A DNA stretch of 62,861 nucleotides from NCBI GenBank assembly GCA_005885515.1, contig VAWK01000023.1, forward strand, positions 1 to 62,861, in the 5' to 3' direction. Position 1 is the first letter of the stretch, and each line of letters starts with the position of its first letter. The translations under genes and the position numbers were made by a program. The DNA comes from Actinomycetota bacterium (lineage in GTDB: Bacteria; Actinomycetota; Thermoleophilia; Solirubrobacterales; Solirubrobacteraceae). The notes beneath the pieces were generated by a model. That model did no database searches and was not told where the DNA came from. It worked only from the letters and a program-made list of their open reading frames with translations. Positions 38,740 through 47,461 of this stretch are shown here, piece by piece.

Positions 38740-39298
38740 ACTCCACGCCGTGGCGAGTTCCCCGCGCGCTGTGCTGCAGCCGGAGGTCGGAGAGGTGCTT
38801 GTCGGCGCCGATGAGCTGCAGCGACGCGTGAGCGAGCTGGGAGAGGAGATCTCGCGCGACTACGCCGGGCGCTCGTTGCTGCTCGTGGGCGTTCTCAAGG
38901 GCGCCATGTTCTTCCTGAGCGATCTGATGCGCTTCATCGAGATCCCGGTCGAGGTCGACTTCATGGCCGTCGCCTCTTATGGCTCGGCCACCGACTCCTC
39001 GGGCGTCGTGCGCATCCTCAAGGACCTCGATGTGGCGATCGAGGGCCGCGATGTGCTCATCGTTGAGGACATCGTCGACTCGGGGCTCACGCTGCAGTAC
39101 CTGATGCGCAATCTCGGCTCGCGCAATCCGCGCTCGCTCGCGGTGTGCGCACTGCTGACAAAGCCGGAGCGGCGCAAGGTGGACCTGCCGACACGTTATG
39201 TCGGCTTTGAGATACCCGACCGCTTCGTCGTCGGTTACGGGCTCGACTACGAGGAGCGTCATCGCAACCTGCCGTTCGTGGCGGTGCTCGACCGCTGA
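38726..39298 (+). CDS. hpt: hypoxanthine(-guanine) phosphoribosyltransferase
   Basis: 190 residues from ATG 38726, overlapping tilS; a GTG start a few codons later is possible. Motifs: VGVLKGAMFFLSDLMR, VDFMAVASYG, the PRPP loop VLIVEDIVDSGLTL, and CALLTKPERRK followed by GFEIPDRFVVGYGLDY. It salvages hypoxanthine and guanine with PRPP. The order tilS-hpt-ftsH is conserved in Gram-positive bacteria. Confidence 0.95.
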   Translation: MTPTRLHAVASSPRAVLQPEVGEVLVGADELQRRVSELGEEISRDYAGRSLLLVGVLKGAMFFLSDLMRFIEIPVEVDFMAVASYGSATDSSGVVRILKDLDVAIEGRDVLIVEDIVDSGLTLQYLMRNLGSRNPRSLAVCALLTKPERRKVDLPTRYVGFEIPDRFVVGYGLDYEERHRNLPFVAVLDR

Positions 39299-39389
39299 GC
39301 GGCCGCGGCGATGCCGCAGCAGCCCGGGTTAGCAGGCAGAAAGCGGACGCTGCCGCCCCGGGCGAGCAGCCAGGAAGCGGAAGCGCCCA

Positions 39390-39398
39390 TGGTACGCT
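39390..39398 (+). promoter_or_regulatory. extended -10 promoter upstream of ftsH
   Basis: TGG plus TACGCT (39393-39398) resembles the TGG-TAnnnT elements before the 4382 gene and clpC. A start near 39405 would give a 45-50-nt leader before the ftsH ATG. Confidence 0.45.
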
Positions 39399-39451
39399 AG
39401 GGGACTGGTGGCCAGCACGTCAAACGGCGCCAGGGCCCTAAGGATCACCTC

Positions 39452-41425
39452 ATGAGCCGTTTCTTCAAGAGCGCTGCGTTCCCGATCCTGATCGTCGTCC
39501 TGCTGGCCTTCCTGGCGGTCAAACTCGTCAATCCTGGCTCGAGCGACCACCGCAAACACAGCTACCAGACGCTCGTGTCGAGCGAGCTGCCGAAGGGAGA
39601 AGTCAGCTCGGTCGAGTTCAAGAACAAGGGCAAGGCGCTCGAAGTCAAGCTCAAAAACAAAGAAACGTACGAAGTCGGCTTCATCGAGCAGGCCGCGCCG
39701 GAACTGATCCGCGAACTGCGCACCAGCGGCGTGCCCTACAACGTCGAATCGGAAAAGAGCAGCGCGATTCTCAGCCTGCTCACCTACATCATCCCGTTCG
39801 TCCTGTTCTTCGGCTTTTGGATCTTCCTGATGAACCAGGTACAGGGCGGGGGCTCGAAAGTGATGTCCTTCGGCAAGTCCCGCGCCAAGCGTCTGTCGGC
39901 GGACTCGCCCAAGATCACCTTCCGCGACGTGGCGGGCGTGGACGAGGCCGTGGAGGAGCTGCACGAGATCAAGGAATTCCTCGAGAATCCCAAGAAGTTC
40001 CAGGCGCTGGGAGCGAGGATTCCCACCGGCGTGCTCCTGTACGGGCCGCCCGGCACGGGCAAGACCCTGCTGGCGCGCGCGGTGGCGGGCGAGGCGGGCG
40101 TGCCGTTCTTCTCGATCTCGGGCTCGGACTTCGTCGAGATGTTCGTGGGCGTCGGCGCCTCGCGCGTGCGCGACCTGTTCGAGCAGGCCAAGCAGAACAG
40201 CCCCTGCATCATCTTCATGGACGAGATCGACGCCGTCGGGCGCCATCGCGGCGCGGGACTTGGCGGCGGACACGATGAGCGCGAGCAGACGCTCAACCAG
40301 CTGCTGGTCGAGATGGACGGCTTCGAGGCCAAGGACAACATCATCATGATCGCCGCCACCAACCGTCCGGACATCCTCGATCCAGCCTTGCTGCGACCGG
40401 GTCGCTTCGACCGCCAGATCGCCGTGGACCGACCGGATCGCAAGGGGCGGGCGAAGATCCTCGAGGTGCACACGCGCGGCAAGCCGCTGGCGAAGGTGAT
40501 CGACATCGACGCGCTCGCCGGCCAGACGCCCGGCTTCACCGGCGCCGACCTGTCCAACCTGATCAACGAGGCCGCGCTGCTGGCCGCGCGCACGGGCAAG
40601 CGCGAGATCGGACAGGACGAGCTCGAGGAGGGGATCATGCGCGTGATCGCCGGCCCCGAGAAGAAGACGCGCGTGATGAGCGAGAAGGAGCGCAAGATCA
40701 CCGCCTACCACGAGATGGGCCACGCGCTCGTCAGCCACTTCCTCGAGCACTCGGACCCGGTGCACAAGATCTCGGTCATCTCCCGCGGACAGGCGCTCGG
40801 TTACACAATCTCGATGCCGCAGGAGGACCGCTTCCTGACCACGCGCGCGGAGCTGCGCGACACGATGGCGATGACCCTCGGCGGGCGTGCCGCCGAGGAG
40901 CTGATCTTCGGCGAGATCACCACCGGCGCCTCCAACGACCTCGAGAAGGTGACCGCCACGGCCAAGCAGATGGTGATGCGCTTCGGCATGAGCGAGAAGC
41001 TTGGGCCGCGCGTGTTCGGTCACGACCACGGCCAGCCGTTCCTCGGGCGCGAGTTCTCCAGCGAGCCCGACTACTCGGACGAGATCGCGCGCGAGATCGA
41101 TGACGAGGTGCGGCGCATCATCGAGTCGGCGCACCAGCGCGCGAAGGACATCCTGACCGAACACCATCAGGACCTGACCAAGATCTCCGAGATACTCGTG
41201 AAGCGCGAGACGATCGAGAAGGAGGAGTTCCTGGCGCTGCTGGAGGGCAAGAGCGAGCAGGAGGTCTTCGGCGAGGAGCAGACCGAGCCCGAGCTCCCAG
41301 CGCCGCCGCTGCCGGCCGAGCGCGTACCCGAGCGCGAAGCGCCGCGTGCGATACCGCGCCCCGGCCTGGCCGGCGGCACCGCCGAGCTGCGCGGTTCGGA
41401 GCCGGAGCGTCCCGGTCTGGCCTAG
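39452..41425 (+). CDS. ftsH: ATP-dependent zinc metalloprotease FtsH
   Basis: 657 residues. Two membrane helices (about 8-25 and 108-130) flank a small extracytoplasmic domain; the AAA module has Walker A GPPGTGKT (about 199), Walker [12 protein letters not shown], the pore motif [11 protein letters not shown] and SRH arginines in RPGRFDRQ; the protease has HEMGH (about 419-423) and a distal Asp in [13 protein letters not shown]. It degrades membrane and regulatory proteins. An AAGGA Shine-Dalgarno precedes the ATG. The C-terminal 50 residues are Pro/Glu-rich. The folate cluster follows immediately. Confidence 0.97.
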   Translation: MSRFFKSAAFPILIVVLLAFLAVKLVNPGSSDHRKHSYQTLVSSELPKGEVSSVEFKNKGKALEVKLKNKETYEVGFIEQAAPELIRELRTSGVPYNVESEKSSAILSLLTYIIPFVLFFGFWIFLMNQVQGGGSKVMSFGKSRAKRLSADSPKITFRDVAGVDEAVEELHEIKEFLENPKKFQALGARIPTGVLLYGPPGTGKTLLARAVAGEAGVPFFSISGSDFVEMFVGVGASRVRDLFEQAKQNSPCIIFMDEIDAVGRHRGAGLGGGHDEREQTLNQLLVEMDGFEAKDNIIMIAATNRPDILDPALLRPGRFDRQIAVDRPDRKGRAKILEVHTRGKPLAKVIDIDALAGQTPGFTGADLSNLINEAALLAARTGKREIGQDELEEGIMRVIAGPEKKTRVMSEKERKITAYHEMGHALVSHFLEHSDPVHKISVISRGQALGYTISMPQEDRFLTTRAELRDTMAMTLGGRAAEELIFGEITTGASNDLEKVTATAKQMVMRFGMSEKLGPRVFGHDHGQPFLGREFSSEPDYSDEIAREIDDEVRRIIESAHQRAKDILTEHHQDLTKISEILVKRETIEKEEFLALLEGKSEQEVFGEEQTEPELPAPPLPAERVPEREAPRAIPRPGLAGGTAELRGSEPERPGLA

Positions 41426-41686
41426 GTGGCGGTCAAGCTACATCGCTGTCCGACGCTCTGGCTAAAGGGCCCGCATCCCTGCTGGAAGGTACAGAAGGCG
41501 CTCGATGAGCAAGGCATCGACTACGAGGTCGTCCGCCACCCGCTGTTTCGCAGCCGGCGCAAGGACTACGTCGCCCTGACGGGGCAGAAGCTGTTTCCCG
41601 CCGTGCAGCTCGAGGACGGGCGCGTGATCCGGGAAGAGTCCAAGGACCTCGCGGCTCGTGTCCGCGAGGGACGCCTGCACGCTTGA
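41426..41686 (+). CDS. glutaredoxin/GST-N-terminal-like small protein
   Basis: 86 residues; the GTG directly abuts the ftsH stop and its own stop overlaps the folP start (TTGA). The sequence KLHRCPTLWLKGPHPCWKVQKAL is followed by GIDYEVVRHPLF, a thioredoxin-fold N-terminal pattern of glutaredoxin/GST type; Cys8 and Cys19 are far apart, so the redox motif is not CxxC, though PHPCWKV aligns with the usual CPxC-x2 region with one Cys remaining. LFPAVQLEDGRVIRES corresponds to the cis-Pro and glutathione-binding loop. It may be a monothiol redox or binding protein. Its role in the folate operon is unknown. Confidence 0.7.
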   Translation: MAVKLHRCPTLWLKGPHPCWKVQKALDEQGIDYEVVRHPLFRSRRKDYVALTGQKLFPAVQLEDGRVIREESKDLAARVREGRLHA

Positions 41687-42600
41687 CCGGCGGCGCCGCG
41701 GGCACGAGCGGCGGCGCGCACACGACGGGCGTGCGATCGGACGGCTTTCGCCTGATGGGCATCCTCAACGTGACGCCCGACTCGTTCTCCGACGGCGGGC
41801 GCTACCTGCGGCGCGAGGCGGCGCTCGAGCACGGGGCGCGCATGCTCGCCGAAGGGGCCGACATCGTGGACGTCGGCGGCGAGTCCACGCGCCCGGGCGC
41901 CCGGCCGGTGAGCGCCGCGCAGGAGCTCGCGCGGGTGGCCCCGGTGATCGACGGGCTCGCGGCCGCGCATCCCGGCGCTTGCATCTCGATCGACACCTCG
42001 AAGGCCTCCGTCGCGCGAGCCGCGCTTGACGCCGGGGCGAGCTTCGTCAACGACGTGAGCGCCCTTCGCGCCGACCGCGAGATGGCCGCACTCGTGGCGG
42101 CGAGCGGCGCGCAGTGCTGTCTGATGCACATGCAGGGCGAGCCGCGCACCATGCAACTGGAGCCGCGCTACGCGGACGTGGTCGACGAGGTCAAGGCGTT
42201 TCTGCACGAGCGGTTGTCGTTCGCGGTGCGCGCCGGCGTGTGCGAGCAGCAGGTGCTGCTCGATCCCGGCATCGGCTTCGGCAAGACGCTCGAGCACAAC
42301 CTCGAGTTGCTGCGGCGGCTTGGAGAGCTGCGCGCGCTCGGCCGCCCGATCGTCATCGGCACCTCGCGCAAGAGCTTCCTGGGTCGCATCGCGGCCAGCA
42401 GCCGCGGGCTTGCGGAGCCGGTGGGCGTGGGCGCGCGGCTGCCCGGGACGCTGGCCTCGAGCGTGCTCGCGTTCGAGCGCGGCGCAAGCGTGTTCCGCGT
42501 ACACGACGTCGGGCCCGTGCGCGAGGCGCTGGCGGTTGCGGCTGCTACGTTGGGCTCCAGATGGCCGGCGAGGAGCACGGCGAAGACGCCGACGAGCTAG
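41683..42600 (+). CDS. folP: dihydropteroate synthase
   Basis: 305 residues from TTG 41683, overlapping the preceding stop. TIM-barrel signature sequences are MGILNVTPDSFSDGG, VDVGGESTRPGA, SIDTSKASVARAALDAGASF, VNDVSALR and LDPGIGFGKTLEHN, plus VIGTSRKSFLG. It joins p-aminobenzoate to dihydropterin pyrophosphate and is the sulfonamide target. The last 13 codons overlap folB, which is unusual in length (40 nt). Confidence 0.96.
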   Translation: MTGGAAGTSGGAHTTGVRSDGFRLMGILNVTPDSFSDGGRYLRREAALEHGARMLAEGADIVDVGGESTRPGARPVSAAQELARVAPVIDGLAAAHPGACISIDTSKASVARAALDAGASFVNDVSALRADREMAALVAASGAQCCLMHMQGEPRTMQLEPRYADVVDEVKAFLHERLSFAVRAGVCEQQVLLDPGIGFGKTLEHNLELLRRLGELRALGRPIVIGTSRKSFLGRIAASSRGLAEPVGVGARLPGTLASSVLAFERGASVFRVHDVGPVREALAVAAATLGSRWPARSTAKTPTS

Positions 42601-43010
42601 ACGACGAGCGTGACCGCCTGGATGAGGAACGTGAGGACACCGCCGAAGCGGTCACGATCGAGATCACCGGCCTGTCCCTGTACACCCACCACGGCGTCAC
42701 CGACGCCGAGCGCGAGGTGGGCCAGCGCCTGGTCGTGGACCTGCGGCTCGACGTCGGCCGGACCGACGCCACGGTGACCGACTCGATCGACGACACGATC
42801 GACTACGCCGACGTGTGCCAGCTGGTGGCGCTGGTCGCGCAGCAGCGCTCGCACAGGACGCTCGAGCGGCTGTGCGGCACGATCGCCAGCCGGCTGCTCG
42901 CCGACTACGAGCTTGAAGGCGTGTGGGTCAAGGCCACCAAGCCCGAGCCACCGATCGCGCTGACGGTGGACGAGGTCTCGGTCGAGGTCTGGCGCGAGGC
43001 CGAGGCGTGA
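42561..43010 (+). CDS. folB: dihydroneopterin aldolase
   Basis: 149 residues from ATG 42561, overlapping folP by 40 nt. The first 30 residues are an acidic extension (GEEHGEDADELDDERDRLDE); the FolB fold begins at VTIEITGLSLYTHHGV (pterin-binding His pair) and continues through EREVGQRLVVDLRLDV, DTIDYADVCQLV and WVKATKPEPPI (catalytic Lys). It converts dihydroneopterin to hydroxymethyldihydropterin. Later internal starts may be used, which would remove the acidic extension. Confidence 0.9.
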   Translation: MAGEEHGEDADELDDERDRLDEEREDTAEAVTIEITGLSLYTHHGVTDAEREVGQRLVVDLRLDVGRTDATVTDSIDDTIDYADVCQLVALVAQQRSHRTLERLCGTIASRLLADYELEGVWVKATKPEPPIALTVDEVSVEVWREAEA

Positions 43011-43106
43011 GGGGGACGGGCATGAGCGGCGTGGCCGCCCCGGCGCGGGTCCCAGCCGCCGGGCTGCACACCATGCGCTCGTAGGAGCCGGCGCGGCTCT
43101 CGCGGC

Positions 43107-43640
43107 ATGGGTGGCCGTGTTGGTCTACTGGGGCTGGGCTCCAACCTCGGCGAGCGGCGCGCGAGCTTGCAGGCGGCGGTCGATCGCCTGCCTGAGGTCG
43201 GCGTGTGCGTGCTGCGCTCGTCCTCAACCTATGACACCGACCCCGTGGGCGAGGTGCTCGAGCAGCCGAGCTTCCTCAACGCCTGCTTGCGCGTGCGCAC
43301 CGAGCTCGAGCCGCTCGCGCTGCTCGACGCGGTAAAGCGCCTGGAGGACGAGCTGGGGCGCGCGGCGGGCGTCCGCCACGGCCCGCGTGTGCTCGACATC
43401 GACGTCCTGCTGCTGGGCGAGCTCGAGCTGCGCCACGAGCGCATGTCGCTGCCGCACCCCGAGCTGCTGCGCCGGCGCTTCGTGCTGATTCCCGCGCTGG
43501 AGCTCGACTTCGAGCTGTGCGCGCCGGGAGGAGCCCGGCTCGCCGATGCCCTGGCGGCGCTGCCCCCGCACGAGGGCGTCCGCTGGGCCGGCCCGCCGCT
43601 GCGCGTGCGGAGAGAGGAATCAGACTCCGGGAAGTCCTAG
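43107..43640 (+). CDS. folK: hydroxymethyldihydropterin pyrophosphokinase
   Basis: 177 residues. HPPK motifs: LGLGSNLGERRASLQAAVD, SSTYDTDPVGEVLEQPSFLN, VRHGPRVLDIDVLLLGEL (metal-binding Asp pair) and LPHPELLRRRFVLIPALEL. It pyrophosphorylates hydroxymethyldihydropterin for FolP. It ends the folP-folB-folK series and is separated from folB by a 96-nt gap; it is convergent with the anti-sigma gene. Confidence 0.95.
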   Translation: MGGRVGLLGLGSNLGERRASLQAAVDRLPEVGVCVLRSSSTYDTDPVGEVLEQPSFLNACLRVRTELEPLALLDAVKRLEDELGRAAGVRHGPRVLDIDVLLLGELELRHERMSLPHPELLRRRFVLIPALELDFELCAPGGARLADALAALPPHEGVRWAGPPLRVRREESDSGKS

Positions 43641-43726
43641 CTGCCTGAGCATGCGAACCGCCGAACCCACGCCAAGCCCCGGCCCGCGCTGCGCTCCGGC
43701 GGTACCAGCGACGGCGACAGCCAGGT

Positions 43727-44440
43727 CTAGGACGTCACCGGGGCGTGCCAGCTTGCGAGCCGCAGCAGCGTGGCCGCGTCCACGCCGCGCCCGGAGACCA
43801 CGCACATGTGGCCCGCGCGCAGCCACGTGACGACGGCAGCGCCGTCCTCGCGCAGCAGCCGGTAGGGGGTGCCGGCTCGCCAGGCGATCTGGCCGCCGCT
43901 CACCCGCGGCGCGGGCAGCCCGGAGACGATCGCATAGCCGACCTCCCGCCCGGAGGCGTCGGCGTAGAAGACGGTCGTCACACGCCGACCTCCGACACGG
44001 TCGGCGCGGGCGCCGGTCGAGCGCCAGCCCAGGTGATCCTCCCAGTAGGGGAATGAGACGCCATCGACCGCGGCTGCCAGCTCGGCGCCGTCGGCGTGGC
44101 TCTTCTGCGGTGCCGGCGCGCTGGCGGGCAGGAGCGTCAGCGCGGCCGCCTGGCGCAGGCTGGGGCCGGCGGTGGCGGTGCCACCTCCGCCGAGGCTCAG
44201 CGTTAGCGCCAGCGCCAGCGCCAACGCGGCGAGCGTGGCTCCCGCGGCCACCAGGCGCGGGACGGAGCCGACGGCACGGACTAGCGGGGTGAACAGGCGT
44301 GCGGGGGCCGTACCGCGGGGGCGCGTCCTGCTGTCGATCAGCGAGCGCACGCTGCGGTGCAGCGACTCGGGCGCGGGTACCTCTATGGAGCGGACGAACT
44401 CGACCAGTTCGGCCTCGGTGCTGGGACGTTGATCGGTCAT
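43727..44440 (-). CDS. putative membrane anti-sigma factor partner of the ECF sigma gene
   Basis: 237 residues from ATG 44440, which overlaps the sigma-factor stop (ATGA). A cytoplasmic N-terminal region (about 1-60, with AELVEFVRSIEVPAPESLHR) precedes one helix (about 68-90, LVAAGATLAALALALALTLSL) and an extracytoplasmic C-terminal domain of about 140 residues (VGGRRVTTVFYADASGREVG). This layout fits a membrane-bound anti-sigma that releases the co-encoded ECF sigma on an envelope signal. It lacks a zinc-type HxxxCxxC motif, so the interaction mode would be non-ZAS. The assignment relies on position and topology. Confidence 0.65.
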   Translation of the reverse strand: MTDQRPSTEAELVEFVRSIEVPAPESLHRSVRSLIDSRTRPRGTAPARLFTPLVRAVGSVPRLVAAGATLAALALALALTLSLGGGGTATAGPSLRQAAALTLLPASAPAPQKSHADGAELAAAVDGVSFPYWEDHLGWRSTGARADRVGGRRVTTVFYADASGREVGYAIVSGLPAPRVSGGQIAWRAGTPYRLLREDGAAVVTWLRAGHMCVVSGRGVDAATLLRLASWHAPVTS

Positions 44441-45066
44441 GGGGATTCCCTGCTTGGTAGGACTCCGCGCGTGCTGCTTTGTTCCCGGTGCGTGCCAGCC
44501 GTGGACGTCCACGCGCCCTCGCGATCATGCCCGCCGGCAGCCTGCTCGGGCAGCTCGGTGGGCGCACGCCCCGGCGCGGGCTCGACCGCGAGCCGCTCGG
44601 CGATCTGCTTGCGGGCGCGAAACAGCCGCGTCGTGATCGTCGCCTCGCGCACCCCCAGGGCGCGAGCGGCTTCGCGATAGGACAGCCCCAGTACGTCCAC
44701 AGCCACCAGCGCCTCGCGAAAGTCCGCTGGCAGCAGCGCGATCGTGGCGTAGATCTCCTGGACCTCGATCGCTTGATCGGGCCTGGCCATTGGCTTGGCG
44801 TCGGGCGTGACGACGTCCTCGAGCGTCGCCACGGTGAGTGGCCGCCGGGCGGCCGTGCGGCGGCCGGTGAGGAAGGTGTTGCGCAGGACGCGCATTAGGT
44901 AGTACAGCTCGTCGTCGCCGTGCAGCACGCGCGGGCGCGAGAGCACGCGCGTGAAGGTCTCCTGTACGAGGTCCTCCGCGTCCTCGCGCGAGCCGCACAG
45001 GGCCCACGCGGCGCGATACAGCCGGTCGATGTGCTGGCTCAGGGAGTTTGGGTCCAGGATTCGCAT
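44437..45066 (-). CDS. ECF (RpoE-type) RNA polymerase sigma factor
   Basis: 209 residues. Region 2 is visible in IDRLYRAAWALCGSREDAEDLVQETFTRVL, region 4 in LLPADFREALVAVDVLGLSYREAARALGVREATITTRL with its helix-turn-helix. The C-terminal 45 residues are a disordered, charged extension. It overlaps the downstream anti-sigma gene. The upstream gap contains GGATCC about 70 nt before the start, an ECF-like -35, but a convincing -10 was not found, so autoregulation is only a suggestion. It is divergent from the cupredoxin gene. Confidence 0.92.
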   Translation of the reverse strand: MRILDPNSLSQHIDRLYRAAWALCGSREDAEDLVQETFTRVLSRPRVLHGDDELYYLMRVLRNTFLTGRRTAARRPLTVATLEDVVTPDAKPMARPDQAIEVQEIYATIALLPADFREALVAVDVLGLSYREAARALGVREATITTRLFRARKQIAERLAVEPAPGRAPTELPEQAAGGHDREGAWTSTAGTHREQSSTRGVLPSRESP

Positions 45067-45167
45067 GGCGTGGTTGCCCTCGGCGAGCGCGTGCCCGCCC
45101 GGTGCACCGGAGGCAACGCGACTGTAGCGCCGGGAAGGATCCGCTTGCGCGGACGTCTTGCTAGCTG

Positions 45168-46052
45168 ATGAGCATACGCGGACACGCGCGCCTGGCGCAC
45201 GGGCTGCTGCTGTTCCTCGCGGGGGCGCTCGGAGCCGCTGCCGTGGTGCTGCCGTCGATCGCGCAGTCCGAAACGGCGCCCGCCGTCGAAGCTAAGGGCG
45301 GCTCGGGCCCGTACGGCGAACAGCACTTCGAATGGTCGCCCATGGCGGTGAGCGCGAATGCCGGAGGCGTGGTCACGATCAAGAACCCGAGCACGGTCGT
45401 CGCGCACGGGGTGTACTGGAGTGAAGTCCCGCAAACGCCCACCTGCAGCGGCGTACCGGGTGCATCGTCGGGCTCGAGCTTTGGCACGAACTGGAGCGGC
45501 ACGTGCACGTTCCCGCGCCCCGGCGTGTACCACTTCTTCTGCACGGTCCACGGTCCCTCGATGAGCGGCACGGTCACGGTCAACGCCGCAGGCGAAACGA
45601 CGACCACGACCTCTCCGTCGCCACCCAGGGGCAGCGAAGTTGCGCCCAGCCAGCAGGGACCGGTGTCATACGGGCACGGGAGCGGCGCGGGCGCCTCGCC
45701 CCTGGCTGGCAGCGCCTCGGGCGCGGTGAGACTCGCCTCAAGCCAGCACGGGCGCTCGGTGCGCGGGTCGCTCGACATCTCGCCGGCCGGTGCGGGCGGG
45801 CGCCTGGAGGTTGACCTGCTCGCCCGGTCGGCGGTGCTCGCGAGCGCCGGGCACTCCGCGCAGGTGCGCGTGGGCAGGCTGGTGCGGTTGCACGTGCGCG
45901 CCGGAAGGGTCTCCTTCGCAGTGGCGCTCACCGCACGCGCCCGCGAGGCGCTGCGCCGTCACGGGCGCCTGCCGCTGACCGCGAGGCTGCTGATCAGCGC
46001 GCCCACCGGCGCCAGCGTCACGATCGCGCGCAAGCTGCTCATGCGTGCGTGA
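45168..46052 (+). CDS. secreted cupredoxin with C-terminal surface-protein domain
   Basis: 294 residues. A signal peptide (AHGLLLFLAGALGAAAVVLPSI) precedes a plastocyanin-like domain (about 48-140): first His ligand in VVAHGVYWS, then YHFFCTVHGPSMSGTV supplying Cys, His and Met of a type 1 copper site, so it can carry one electron. A Thr/Ser/Pro-rich linker follows. The C-terminus (about 195-294) is a beta domain ending LLISAPTGASVTIARKLLMR, similar to the end of the partial protein at the right edge of the window. It starts about 100 nt from the ECF sigma gene and may be in its regulon. Confidence 0.85.
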   Translation: MSIRGHARLAHGLLLFLAGALGAAAVVLPSIAQSETAPAVEAKGGSGPYGEQHFEWSPMAVSANAGGVVTIKNPSTVVAHGVYWSEVPQTPTCSGVPGASSGSSFGTNWSGTCTFPRPGVYHFFCTVHGPSMSGTVTVNAAGETTTTTSPSPPRGSEVAPSQQGPVSYGHGSGAGASPLAGSASGAVRLASSQHGRSVRGSLDISPAGAGGRLEVDLLARSAVLASAGHSAQVRVGRLVRLHVRAGRVSFAVALTARAREALRRHGRLPLTARLLISAPTGASVTIARKLLMRA

Positions 46053-46558
46053 GCGGGACAATCGCGCGCGCGGGCCAGCTCGTCGAAGAATCGCGTCGCC
46101 TCGACCGACCCAATTGGTTCCAGCAGGCACTCACGCACCATTTCCTGCGCTTGCGGGTAGCCGCTTCGGTTGATCGCCTCGGCGGCGGCGGCGTAGTCGT
46201 AGCTTGTGCGGCGCAGCGAGACCCGCTCATCCAGTAGCACCCAGTAGGCGCCGGGCTCATCCTCGTAGGGCATCCCGACGCTGCCGGCGTTGATGAAGCG
46301 CTGCTCGCCGACGCTGCGGTCGAGCTGAACGTGCGTGTGACCGGCCACGATCAGCCTCGCCGGTTGGTGGGCGAGCGCCGCGGCCAGGTGCTCATCGCTG
46401 GTCGCGGAGGTGATGATCTCCTCATCGCTGCGCGGCGTGGCGTGGCAGAAGAGAACCTCACCCAGCCTCCCGGCACCGAGCCGAAGCGCGGGCGTGAACG
46501 TGGCCAGCAGGTCGCGGTGCGCGAGGCTCAGGTGCGGGGCCGCTTGGACGGCCGAAGC
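45959..46558 (-). pseudogene. metallophosphoesterase gene remnant, 5' part missing
   Basis: The readable frame shows the C-terminal half of a YfcE/calcineurin-like phosphoesterase: LLATFTPALRLGAGRLGEVL, FCHATPRSDEEI, LIVAGHTHVQLDRSVG (the GHTH metal site) and RFINAGSVGMPYEDEPGAYW. The N-terminal half with the DxH, GD and GNH metal ligands is absent; directly upstream is a GST-like gene start instead. The 3' end also runs 94 nt into the convergent cupredoxin gene, where no family similarity is expected. It is therefore probably non-functional, the product of a deletion. Confidence 0.75.
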
Positions 46559-46644
46559 TAGGAGGGCGCCAGCCACAGGGCGGCTTCCACCGCGGTGCAC
46601 GGATGCGATCCCGGCAGCACGTACAGCTTGGGACGCCGCGGCAT
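46558..46644 (-). pseudogene. GST-like gene remnant, first 28 codons only
   Basis: From the ATG at 46644 the frame reads MPRRPKLYVLPGSHPCTAVE then AALWLAPS and stops. KLYVLPGSHPC with AVEAALWL is the first strand and helix of a GST/thioredoxin-fold N-terminus (family pattern KLYVIPGSHPC, then VEAALRLKG). Similarity ends at about residue 24 and the phosphoesterase remnant begins, so a deletion joined the two. Too short to fold. Confidence 0.65.
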
Positions 46645-46654
46645 GACCCACGAG

Positions 46655-46660
46655 GATAAT
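46655..46660 (+). promoter_or_regulatory. -10 box of a probable leaderless promoter (coaX)
   Basis: GATAAT ends 8 nt before the coaX ATG at 46669. There is no Shine-Dalgarno. A -35 is not obvious. Confidence 0.45.
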
Positions 46661-46668
46661 GCTGCGGC

Positions 46669-47433
46669 ATGCTGCTCGTAGTCGACGTGGGCAACACGCA
46701 GACCCACTTCGGGATCTGTCGCGGAGCGGAGCTGCTCGAGCACTGGCGCTTTGCCACCGTGCGCCAGTCGACGGCCGACCAGCTGGGCGCCGCGCTTAGC
46801 AACCTGCTCGAGCTGCGGGGCTACGGCTTCGGCGACCTGGAAGGCTCGATCGTCTCCTCGACAGTGCCCCAGCTCGAGCCCGAGTGGGTCACGATGGCGA
46901 GCCGCTACCTGGGCCACGAGATGCACGCGGTCGGGCCGGGGACCAGGACTGGCTTGGCGATCCGCTACGACAACCCGCGCGAGATCGGCGCCGATCGGCT
47001 CGTCAACGCGGTCGCCCTGCGCGCGCGCTTCGGCGGACCGGCGGTGTGCGTGGACTTCGGCACGGCCACCACGTTCGACGTGCTCTCGAGCGAGGGCGAG
47101 TACGTGGGCGGCTCGATGATGACGGGCATCGAGATCTCGCTCGAGGCTCTATCCGAACGCGGCGCTCGGCTGCCGAAGGTCGACCTCGCGCCGCCGAAGA
47201 GCGTGATCGGCAAGAACACGATCGACGCCATCCGCTCCGGTGTCGTGTACGGCTACGCGGGCGCGATCGACGCGATCCTGCGCCGCCTGTACGCGGAGCT
47301 GGGCCAGCGCGCCGCGGTGATCGCCACCGGTGGGCTGTCCGGGCTGGTGGTTCCCTACACCGAGGAGATCGAGGAGGTCGACGACCTGCTCACGCTCACC
47401 GGGCTGCGGCTGCTGCACGAGCGCAATCGTTAA
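46669..47433 (+). CDS. coaX: type III pantothenate kinase
   Basis: 254 residues of the ASKHA fold: phosphate-1 motif LLVVDVGNTQTHFGI, phosphate-2 VCVDFGTATTFDV, the pantothenate-binding segment LAIRYDNPREIGADRLVNAV, and AVIATGGLSGLVVPY. It phosphorylates pantothenate, the first committed step of CoA synthesis; type III enzymes need a monovalent cation and escape CoA feedback. It starts the coaX-dusB-greA-lysS-clpC housekeeping run. Confidence 0.96.
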   Translation: MLLVVDVGNTQTHFGICRGAELLEHWRFATVRQSTADQLGAALSNLLELRGYGFGDLEGSIVSSTVPQLEPEWVTMASRYLGHEMHAVGPGTRTGLAIRYDNPREIGADRLVNAVALRARFGGPAVCVDFGTATTFDVLSSEGEYVGGSMMTGIEISLEALSERGARLPKVDLAPPKSVIGKNTIDAIRSGVVYGYAGAIDAILRRLYAELGQRAAVIATGGLSGLVVPYTEEIEEVDDLLTLTGLRLLHERNR

Positions 47434-47449
47434 GCCGACGTCGCGCGCG

Positions 47450-47455
47450 CATAAT
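47450..47455 (+). promoter_or_regulatory. -10 box of a probable leaderless promoter (dusB)
   Basis: CATAAT ends 6 nt before the dusB GTG at 47462; no Shine-Dalgarno is visible. Confidence 0.4.
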
Positions 47456-47461
47456 GCAGCC

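Noticed and set aside
43022-43084. A 20-codon ORF between folB and folK with a GAGGGGG 6 nt before its ATG.
   Set aside because: No similarity to a known product and too short to judge by codon use; the purine-rich stretch may be chance.
45121-45142. GGATCC upstream of the ECF sigma gene as an autoregulatory -35.
   Set aside because: No convincing ECF -10 (CGTC or similar) lies 15-17 nt downstream; the site is also a palindrome readable either way.
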